From positions 62,001 through 126,000 of the forward strand of contig NZ_JAGFWR010000001.1 of NCBI RefSeq assembly GCF_017599305.1: 64,000 nt of DNA, read 5' to 3'. A program made the position numbers and the translations under genes. The notes under the pieces are model-generated. The model did no database searches, was not told the DNA's origin, and saw only the letters and a program-made list of their open reading frames with translations. The DNA is from Micromonospora antibiotica. Its GTDB lineage: Bacteria; Actinomycetota; Actinomycetes; Mycobacteriales; Micromonosporaceae. This document shows positions 1 to 6,349 of the stretch, piece after piece; within the stretch, counting starts at the first letter, position 1, and each line of letters starts with the position of its first letter.

Positions 1-27
1 CACCTGCACCAGGTAACCGCCGTACCG

Positions 28-61
28 GTCGCGGGCGGGCCCGGGGTGGCCCGCCCGCGAC
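28..61. terminator. GC-rich hairpin, candidate terminator
   Basis: A perfect 14-bp stem (28-41 with 48-61) encloses a 6-base loop. It lies downstream of the leftward sigma factor gene that ends at 98, or of a rightward gene ending before the window. There is no T-tract, as is usual for actinobacterial terminators. Confidence 0.6.
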
Positions 62-64
62 GCT

Positions 65-84
65 CCCGGACGCCTGCGTCCGGG
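65..84. terminator. Second hairpin downstream of the sigma factor gene
   Basis: A perfect 8-bp stem (65-72 with 77-84) has a 4-base loop. It sits 13 bases past the stop codon of the leftward sigma factor gene and is probably its terminator, in tandem with the larger hairpin at 28-61. Confidence 0.55.
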
Positions 85-97
85 AACGGCCCGCAGC

Positions 98-1024
98 TCA
101 ACCGACCGTCCAGGCGCGGAGCTTGTCGGGATTGAGGACCGTCCAGATGCGCCTGATCCGGTCACCCACGACGTCGAACGCCAGCACCGCCCCGACGACA
201 CCCGCCACCTGCGCCACCAGACCTGGCCGCCCGTTGACCGTGCACTCCAGGAGCCGGACGCCGGAGGCCGCACCGCCCCGATCGGCGAAGAAACGCGCGA
301 CCTGCCCGGCACCCTCGGTCGGGTGGAGTACCGCGCTGACCCGCCCGCCACCGTCGCCGGTCGCGGTGGCGTCGGGCGTCAGCAGACCGACGAGCGCGTC
401 GATGTCGGCGGCCTGCCACGCCTTCCTGAACTCCCGGACGATGCCGGCCTGGCGGGCGGTGGGCACGCCGGGTGCCGGTGCCCCGCGCACGCGGCGGCGA
501 CCGGACGAGGCCAGCTGGCGGCACGCCGCCGGGGTACGGCCGACGACCTCGGCCACCTCGGCGAAGGAGTAGCGGAAGACGTCGTGCAGGACGAACGCGA
601 CGCGCTCGGCCGGGGTCATCGACTCCAGCACCACCAGGAAGGCCATCCCGACCGACTCGTCGAGGGCGATCTGGTCGACCGGGTCACCACCGGTGGGGTC
701 GCTGGTCCACTCCGCACGTGCGGGCAGCGGCTCCGGCAGCCACTGGCCCACGTAGCGCTCCCGGCGGGCGCGGGCCGAGCCGAGCAGGTCGAGGCAGATC
801 CGACCGGCGACCCTGGCCAGCCAGGCGTCCGGGGCCGCGATGGCGTCCCGCTGGCCGGGGGTCAGGGCATACCAGCGGGCGTACGTCTCCTGCACGACGT
901 CCTCGGTGTCGGCCAGGGACCCGAGCAGCCGGTACGCGAGATTGACGAGCTGACGCCGTTCGCCGACGAGCCCGCTCGGGGCCGGGCCGGGCCGGTCGGA
1001 CCCCGGACCGGTGGGGTTGGTCAT
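98..1024 (-). CDS. ECF41-type RNA polymerase sigma factor with SnoaL-like C-terminal domain
   Basis: Encodes a 308-residue extracytoplasmic-function sigma factor. Region 2 (RQLVNLAYRLLGS, then DTEDVVQETYARW) lies near residues 20-65. Region 4 lies near 140-190 (a helix-turn-helix around SFAEVAEVVGRTPAACRQ). A SnoaL/NTF2-like domain follows and ends in NPDKLRAW, the C-terminal signature of the ECF41 group, in which this domain modulates activity and no anti-sigma factor is encoded. ATG at 1024 is chosen because the 29 in-frame residues upstream are low-complexity Gly/Ala/Arg and do not look like sigma factor. It is divergent from the flavoprotein at 1177, a likely target since ECF41 factors usually control an adjacent redox gene (family knowledge). 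The actual target is inferred. Confidence 0.9.
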   Translation of the reverse strand: MTNPTGPGSDRPGPAPSGLVGERRQLVNLAYRLLGSLADTEDVVQETYARWYALTPGQRDAIAAPDAWLARVAGRICLDLLGSARARRERYVGQWLPEPLPARAEWTSDPTGGDPVDQIALDESVGMAFLVVLESMTPAERVAFVLHDVFRYSFAEVAEVVGRTPAACRQLASSGRRRVRGAPAPGVPTARQAGIVREFRKAWQAADIDALVGLLTPDATATGDGGGRVSAVLHPTEGAGQVARFFADRGGAASGVRLLECTVNGRPGLVAQVAGVVGAVLAFDVVGDRIRRIWTVLNPDKLRAWTVG

Positions 1025-1176
1025 GCTGCCGCCGGCCCCCTCGCCCGCTCCCCGCCCACCGGCTCGACCGACGTGCGCCAGCGGTGGCGACCCCGGCACG
1101 CCGCCTGACATTCGGCAGGGCTGTGTCGTCGTATCAGTGCACCGAACACTATCCCAGCGACGGGGGAAAAACGATC
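1025..1176. promoter_or_regulatory. Divergent sigma factor / flavoprotein promoter region
   Basis: This 152-base gap separates the divergent sigma factor and flavoprotein genes. On the plus strand a TGACAT (1106-1111) and a CGTC (1127-1130) are 15 bases apart. This resembles the -35/-10 pair known for ECF41 promoters, whose -10 is CGTC, but the -35 match is weak. Confidence 0.35.
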
Positions 1177-1785
1177 ATGGGACCAGTGAACCTGGCGATC
1201 ATCTACTACAGCGCCACCGGCACCGTGCACACCCTGGCCCAGGCCGCGGCCGAGGGGGCGCGGCAGGCCGGCGCGAACGTACGCCTGCGCAAGGTGGCCG
1301 AGTCGGCCCCGGCCGAGGCGGTCGATGCCAGGGCGGAGTGGGCCCAGCACGTCCAGGACACCGCCGACGTCGAAGTGGCCAGCGGCGACGACCTGGACTG
1401 GGCAGACGCGGCCCTGCTCGGCACCCCCACCCGCTTCGGCAACGTGTCGAGCCAGCTCAAGGCGTTCATCGACACCCTCGGCCCGCTGTGGTTCCAGGGC
1501 CGGCTCGCCGGCAAGGTCTACTCGGCCTTCACCGCGTCGAACACCTCGCACGGCGGGCAGGAGTCGACCCTGCTGTCGCTGTCGAACGTCTTCTACCACT
1601 GGGGCGGGATCATCGTGCCTCCCGGCTACACCGACCCGATCCAGTTCCAGTCGGGCAACCCCTACGGCACCTCGCACGTGGCCGGCAGCGGCCCGCCCGG
1701 TGACGTCACCCTCCAGGCAGCCCGCTACCAGGCCCGGCGCGTGGTCGACACCGCAGCCGCACTGAAAGCCGGACGGCCCGCCTGA
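1177..1785 (+). CDS. wrbA: WrbA-like flavodoxin-family NAD(P)H:quinone oxidoreductase
   Basis: Encodes a 202-residue flavodoxin-fold protein that should bind FMN and reduce quinones by two electrons, protecting against quinone redox cycling. The N-terminal FMN phosphate loop (IYYSATGTVHTLA, about residues 8-20), the GTPTRFGNVSSQLKAF loop and the SNTSHGGQE segment are all typical of WrbA. Length is normal for the family. ATG at 1177 is preceded by a GGGGGA Shine-Dalgarno. An upstream in-frame extension to 1084 overlaps the divergent promoter and is not supported. It is probably regulated by the ECF41 factor at 98-1024. Confidence 0.85.
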   Translation: MGPVNLAIIYYSATGTVHTLAQAAAEGARQAGANVRLRKVAESAPAEAVDARAEWAQHVQDTADVEVASGDDLDWADAALLGTPTRFGNVSSQLKAFIDTLGPLWFQGRLAGKVYSAFTASNTSHGGQESTLLSLSNVFYHWGGIIVPPGYTDPIQFQSGNPYGTSHVAGSGPPGDVTLQAARYQARRVVDTAAALKAGRPA

Positions 1786-1791
1786 ACCCCT

Positions 1792-1859
1792 CCCCGCCCC
1801 GACCGGGCGGATCGCCCGGCCTGAGCAGGCCGGCCGGAACGGGGGCGGTCGGGGCGGGG
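1792..1859 (+). terminator. Branched GC-rich hairpin after the flavoprotein
   Basis: The 13-bp arms at 1792-1804 and 1847-1859 are perfect complements. Further small stems lie in the loop. It begins 7 bases after the wrbA stop and is likely a terminator. Confidence 0.5.
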
Positions 1860-1947
1860 CGGTCAGGGCCGTTGCGGAGCGCGACACTCGCATAGACAGG
1901 CGGTGTTACGTTGAAGCGGTCCACTAGCGACCGTCGAGGGGGTGTGC

Positions 1948-2625
1948 ATGGCCGAGACCACGGGGCGGGTCCTGCCGGTCTATCTGGTGGCGGACGAGTC
2001 CGTCTCCATGACTCCGGTCGTGGACGAGCTGAACGCCGGCCTCCAGTCACTCCACGACGCCCTGCTACGTGAGCCGCTCGCAGCGGCCAAGGTCCGCTTC
2101 TCGATCATCGGGTTCTCCGAGGACGTGATCGTCCACTCCGCACTGTCCGACCTGCGCAACGAGTCGGCGCTGCCGCAGCTGTCCGTACGGGCCGGGACGG
2201 CCTACGGCGTCGCGTTCAGCCTTCTGGTCGACCGGATCCCGGCCGACGTGCGGGCCCTCAAACGGGAGGGCTTCGCGGTGCACCGGCCGGCGGTGTTCTT
2301 CCTCAGCGACGGCCAACCGACCGACCCGGGCGAGTGGGAGCCGGTCTATGCCGAGCTGACCGACCGGGAGCGCACCCCGACCGCGCCGAACATCATCGCG
2401 TGTGGCATCGGCGAGGCACGGGCCGAGACGATCCTGCACGTGGCGACCCGGCCGGAGTTCGCGTTCGTGGCCACCCCCGGGGTCGAGGTGGGGTTCGCGA
2501 TCGCCGAGTTCTGCACCGCCCTGACCCGCAGCGTCATCAGGTCGGGGCAGGCCGTCGGTGGCGACACGGCGGAGCTGGTCGTGGAGCGGCCGGACAGCTT
2601 CCGGATGGCCGTGGACGTGGTGTGA
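1948..2625 (+). CDS. TerY-like von Willebrand factor A domain protein
   Basis: Encodes 225 residues, almost all one vWA domain of the TerY type. The metal-ion-dependent adhesion site is altered at the start: YLVADESVSM replaces the DxSxS of canonical MIDAS. A later FLSDGQPTD supplies the distal Asp. Proteins of this type are scaffolds or sensors in the TerY-P triad (vWA, PP2C, kinase) described for Ter-linked stress systems. The GAGGGG Shine-Dalgarno at 1936 favours ATG 1948 over GTG 1942. The stop overlaps the GTG of the phosphatase gene by four bases, so the two are translationally coupled. Function beyond the triad assignment is not known from sequence. Confidence 0.85.
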   Translation: MAETTGRVLPVYLVADESVSMTPVVDELNAGLQSLHDALLREPLAAAKVRFSIIGFSEDVIVHSALSDLRNESALPQLSVRAGTAYGVAFSLLVDRIPADVRALKREGFAVHRPAVFFLSDGQPTDPGEWEPVYAELTDRERTPTAPNIIACGIGEARAETILHVATRPEFAFVATPGVEVGFAIAEFCTALTRSVIRSGQAVGGDTAELVVERPDSFRMAVDVV

Positions 2626-3476
2626 GCTTCGACTGGGCTCCTCCGCTGATCGGGGCGACGGGCCCGGAGCTGCCGGCCCGCGCGCCGCAGACGCAGCCGT
2701 ACCGGCCGGACACCGTGCTCGACGGGTGGGCGACGGACGGCTTCGCGGTGCGGGCGGCCTCGGTGCGCGGGCCCGGCCACCGGGCGTCCGACGTACCCCG
2801 GCAGGACGATTTCGCGCTGGCCACGGCGGACGGTTCGGTGATCGCGGTGGTGGCCGACGGGGTCTCCAACGCCCCGCTGTCCCACCTGGGCGCCACCATG
2901 GTGTGCCGGACGGTCGTCGACTACCTGCTGCGCGCCGACGACACCGTCGACTGGCACGACCTGCTGCGCTGCGCGGGCTGGGCCCTGGTGGAGTACGCCG
3001 GGCGGCAGCTGGGTGAGCCCGATCCGCAGCGGGCCGAGGCGCTGCTGGCCAGCACCGTGGTCGTCGCCCTCGTCCGGCCGGACGGGCCCGGTCGGGCCGT
3101 CGCCCACCTGGTCCGGGTCGGTGACTCGGCCGCCTGGCGGTTGCGCGACGGCACCTGGGAGCCACTGCTCACCGACCCGGCCGACCCGCAGGACGAGTTG
3201 CTCCCGGACGGCGTCGCCGCCCTGCCCCGGGTGCCCACCGAGGTCGACCCGGTGGCGGTGACCCTCGTCGCGGGCGACGTGCTGGTGCTGGCCACCGACG
3301 GTTTCGCCGAGCCGCTCGGTCACGGCACCGGGGATCTCGGGCGACTGTTCGGCGACGGGCTGACCACGCCGCCCGCGATGACCCGGCTCGCCTGGATGCT
3401 CGACTTCGCCGGCGGGGCCTGGGACGACGACCGTACCGTGCTGGCCGTCTGGCCGGTCCCGCCCGAACTGCCATGA
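2622..3476 (+). CDS. PP2C-family serine/threonine protein phosphatase
   Basis: Encodes 284 residues of a PP2C-fold phosphatase, which would dephosphorylate Ser/Thr residues with two metal ions. The metal-binding motifs are visible: RQDDFALA near the N-terminus, VVADGVSNAP for the DGxG-type motif, a VRVGDSAAW strand and a C-terminal DDRTVLAVW. The start is GTG at 2622, overlapping the vWA stop (GTGA). The stop overlaps the kinase start (ATGA), so the three genes form one tightly coupled operon. It most likely opposes the neighbouring kinase on a shared substrate, possibly the vWA protein. Confidence 0.88.
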   Translation: MSFDWAPPLIGATGPELPARAPQTQPYRPDTVLDGWATDGFAVRAASVRGPGHRASDVPRQDDFALATADGSVIAVVADGVSNAPLSHLGATMVCRTVVDYLLRADDTVDWHDLLRCAGWALVEYAGRQLGEPDPQRAEALLASTVVVALVRPDGPGRAVAHLVRVGDSAAWRLRDGTWEPLLTDPADPQDELLPDGVAALPRVPTEVDPVAVTLVAGDVLVLATDGFAEPLGHGTGDLGRLFGDGLTTPPAMTRLAWMLDFAGGAWDDDRTVLAVWPVPPELP

Positions 3477-5083
3477 CCAGCCCACTGCCGCCCGAGGTGA
3501 GCCTGTCCGCCCTCGGCCCGCGTAACCGCATCGGGGTCGGCGGTCAGGGCACGGTCTACGCCCTCACCGAGGACCCCCGGTGGGTCTACAAGGAGTACGC
3601 GACCCGGCTCGTGGACGACGTCGACGTGACCACGCTGAACCGTTTCGTCCGACTCGCCGCCGACGCCGGACCGGACGCGGACGCGCTGCTCGGTCTCGCC
3701 GCCTGGCCCACCGCCGTCGTCCGTAAGGAGGGCGTGGTGCGGGGGTTCCTGATGCCCCGGGTGCCCGACCGGTTCCGGGTCCGCATCCAACTGCCACGCG
3801 GGCCGGACACCGTGCTGGCACAGGTGCAGTACCTGCTCAACAACGACGACTACCTGCGCGGCCGTGGCCTGCACGTCGACGACCGGATGCGCCTCGAACT
3901 GCTGCGGGACACCGCCGAGGCGCTGACCCTGCTGCACCGCCTCGGGGTCTGCGTCGGTGACCTGTCGCCGAACAACCTGCTGTTCAGCCTCGACGCCCGG
4001 CCCCGGTGCTACTTCATCGACTGTGACGCGATGCGCCTCGATGGCGACTCGGTGCTGGCGCAGGCCGAAACCCCCGAGTGGCACGTGCCGGACGCGGACG
4101 CCGAGGAACTGGCCACCCCGGCCACCGACGCGTTCAAGTTCGGACTGCTCGCGGTCCGCCTGTTCGCCGGTGACCAGCAGACCCGCGATCCGGCTGCGGC
4201 GCAGCGGCGGCTCGACCGGCAACTGGTCACCCTCGCCGGCCGGAGTCTCGACCCGATCCCGGACCGCCGGCCGGCCCCGGAGCACTGGCTGGACGCCCTG
4301 GAGCGGGGCATCCGACGCACACCGCCGACGGCACCGGCTGCTCCCCCGACGGGCCCGGAGCCGCCCGGTCAGGGGTCGACGCGCCCGAACGCCCCCCGCC
4401 GGGACCCCGTACGCCGCAACGTCCCCCGGCCCGGGGTGGTCAACCCCCAGCCGGCCGGCCGGGGTTGGGGTCTGCTCGTCGCGGCGATCGCCGCGATCGC
4501 GGTGATGGCCGGCCTGATCAGCGCCAACAGCGACACGACGAGCACGACCCCCCGGGCCCGGTCGAGTCTGCCCACGGGAGTGCGGTGGGACGCCACCACC
4601 GTGCCCTCCTACCCCCGGGTCCTGCCCACCCGCTACCCGGCAGGGGTGCCCGCAGCGCCCGTCCTGCCGCTACCGACCCGGTTCGACCTCGAAAAGCTCC
4701 TTCCCCTGGCCAGGCCCTGCCTGTTCAGCGACGTCACGGTGGGGCGCGGCCTCAACCGGACGTCCGCCCGGACGAAGGCGGCGGTCGCCGCCGTCGGCAG
4801 CTTCCTCTGCGGGATCAACATCGACTCACCACGCCTGGCCGACCGCAGCAGCACCCAGACCGCGCGGGCCGCCACGTTGGCGGACCGGGGCCCGTTCCGT
4901 GGCGCGACCATCATCGGGATCCGCACCGCGGCCAGCGGCAGCCCTCAGGTCAACGTGGTGTTCGTGCCGAGTGGTGAAGGCTCGTCATCCGGTTGCTGGC
5001 GCTCCCGGCTGTCACTGGTCAAGGACGGTGCCGGATACCGCGTGGGCTCGCTCGCCGCCCCGGCCCGGGCCTCCTGCCCGTGA
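3473..5083 (+). CDS. Membrane-anchored protein kinase of the TerY-P triad
   Basis: Encodes 536 residues. The kinase domain fills about residues 1-280: a glycine loop (GVGGQGTVY), the VYKEY lysine, and a catalytic loop CVGDLSPNNLLF in which the usual HRD is CVGD but the Asp and Asn are kept. The DFG position reads DCD, so the kinase is divergent but probably active. A Pro-rich linker leads to one transmembrane helix (LLVAAIAAIAVMAGLI, about 330-347) and an extracytoplasmic C-terminal domain of about 190 residues that may sense a signal. It is the third gene of the vWA-PP2C-kinase operon, starting by ATGA overlap. The last 139 bases overlap the convergent membrane protein gene at 4945. Confidence 0.85.
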   Translation: MTSPLPPEVSLSALGPRNRIGVGGQGTVYALTEDPRWVYKEYATRLVDDVDVTTLNRFVRLAADAGPDADALLGLAAWPTAVVRKEGVVRGFLMPRVPDRFRVRIQLPRGPDTVLAQVQYLLNNDDYLRGRGLHVDDRMRLELLRDTAEALTLLHRLGVCVGDLSPNNLLFSLDARPRCYFIDCDAMRLDGDSVLAQAETPEWHVPDADAEELATPATDAFKFGLLAVRLFAGDQQTRDPAAAQRRLDRQLVTLAGRSLDPIPDRRPAPEHWLDALERGIRRTPPTAPAAPPTGPEPPGQGSTRPNAPRRDPVRRNVPRPGVVNPQPAGRGWGLLVAAIAAIAVMAGLISANSDTTSTTPRARSSLPTGVRWDATTVPSYPRVLPTRYPAGVPAAPVLPLPTRFDLEKLLPLARPCLFSDVTVGRGLNRTSARTKAAVAAVGSFLCGINIDSPRLADRSSTQTARAATLADRGPFRGATIIGIRTAASGSPQVNVVFVPSGEGSSSGCWRSRLSLVKDGAGYRVGSLAAPARASCP

Positions 5084-5919
5084 CCGCTGGCACCCTTGTG
5101 CAGCAGGTCGTTGACGGCGGCGGCGGTGGACGGGGGCAGCGGACGACCCTCCTCGACCGGGAAGCCCAACTCGGCGACCAGGCTGCGGTGCCGCAGGTCG
5201 ACGGTCGCCTCCACGGTGTCGGCGAACAGGCCCACCGCGGATCGGGCCCGCCACCAGAAGACGACACCGAGGGTCGCGCCGAGCGGTGCCGCCGGCCACC
5301 ACCACGGGGTCAGCGCCAGGTAGAGCACCGCCCAGCCGGCCGAGGTGACGGCCCGGTCGAACCGGTCACGGGCCTGCATCACGTCGGTCCGGCCGTCGGC
5401 GGTGAGCAGCAGCCAGAGCCGTGGCCAGATCAGGCCCAGGCGGAGACCGTACTGCGCGGCGACCCGGTCGTCGGCGAGGCGGATCCGGTCACCGATCCAC
5501 GTCGGCCGGGCCGGTAGGTACACCGCCGGGACCACCCGGTGTTGCGCGTCCAGCCGACGCGCGGCAGCGGCCCGGCGGCGGGCGGTCAGCGTCGCCGCGA
5601 TCCGACCCGCCGGGCCGGCCCAGGAGCCGAGCCAGAGGTGGCGGACGACCCGGCCGGCCGCCTGGGCGCCGACGGCGGCCACCGCGGCGACCGCGACGAC
5701 GAGCGACCCGACCACCACGGCCAGGCTGACCCGGCCCTTCAGGTGGTCGAGCGCGTCGGCGGCGGCGAGCGCCGCGCCGGGCACGTCGAGGACCCCACCG
5801 CGCCCCGGCAGTACGGCGAACGCGGCGACCAGGCACCACAGCAGGCCGGGGCCCAGCGCCCGGGTCAGCCAGCGGTCGTTGAGGCGTCGGCCGACCTCGC
5901 CCAGCAGCACCTCGATCAT
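4945..5919 (-). CDS. Hypothetical multi-pass membrane protein
   Basis: Encodes 324 residues with about four hydrophobic segments: near residues 22-40, 65-90, 190-205 and 210-225. A charged Arg/Ala-rich cytoplasmic stretch lies in the middle and a hydrophilic, probably disordered, tail follows. No enzyme motif is recognised. The start ATG at 5919 overlaps the stop of the small gene at 5916 (ATGA), so both are co-translated leftwards. The 3' end overlaps the kinase gene on the opposite strand by 139 bases, which forces both C-termini to be encoded by the same DNA. It may be the membrane partner of the adjacent triad or CHAT protein (inference from position only). Confidence 0.7.
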   Translation of the reverse strand: MIEVLLGEVGRRLNDRWLTRALGPGLLWCLVAAFAVLPGRGGVLDVPGAALAAADALDHLKGRVSLAVVVGSLVVAVAAVAAVGAQAAGRVVRHLWLGSWAGPAGRIAATLTARRRAAAARRLDAQHRVVPAVYLPARPTWIGDRIRLADDRVAAQYGLRLGLIWPRLWLLLTADGRTDVMQARDRFDRAVTSAGWAVLYLALTPWWWPAAPLGATLGVVFWWRARSAVGLFADTVEATVDLRHRSLVAELGFPVEEGRPLPPSTAAAVNDLLHKGASGHGQEARAGAASEPTRYPAPSLTSDSRERQQPDDEPSPLGTNTTLT

Positions 5920-6296
5920 GGCTCGGTCCGGTACGTCATCGGCGTACCGGCGAGCGCACAGTGCGGCACCCGACCCCGGTCGTCGCGGTGGGCCCGGCGT
6001 GCACAGCGGTGGTGTGGACAGCGGTAGTCACCGTTGAGCACCACCGGCGCGAGACCCTCCAGTCGGGCGCCCCCGGCGTAGTCGGGAAGTAACGGGCCGG
6101 AGCCGATGCCGCGCTCGGTCTCGGGCTCCGGTCCGACGGTCCAGCCGAGCTGCCGGCAGACCTCCTCCACCGGCCGGCCGGCGGCCAACTCGTCGAGCAG
6201 GTCGTCGAGCAGGTCGGTCCACATCCCCGCCTCGGCCCGTTCGCGCAGGGTCGGTACGGCGGCGCACAACGCGGCCAGCAGACGACGTTGCTCCAT
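5916..6296 (-). CDS. Small helical protein with a Cys/His-rich tail
   Basis: Encodes 126 residues. The N-terminal 55 residues are a compact helical bundle-like stretch (MEQRRLLAALCAAVPTLRER, then DLLDDLLDELAAGRPVEEV) that resembles the short effector-associated or death-like adaptor domains found beside CHAT proteins. The C-terminal part has the cluster YRCPHHRCARRAHRD and a further Cys, a possible metal site. ATG at 6296 has an AGGAG eight bases upstream. An alternative GTG at 6305 would sit inside that Shine-Dalgarno. It is divergent from the TPR-CHAT gene and coupled to the membrane protein gene downstream. The adaptor idea is inference. Confidence 0.65.
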   Translation of the reverse strand: MEQRRLLAALCAAVPTLRERAEAGMWTDLLDDLLDELAAGRPVEEVCRQLGWTVGPEPETERGIGSGPLLPDYAGGARLEGLAPVVLNGDYRCPHHRCARRAHRDDRGRVPHCALAGTPMTYRTEP

Positions 6297-6349
6297 ACAC
6301 GACACTCCTGTCGATTGACGCCCGAGCTGCCGTCGAATCTACTGAATCC

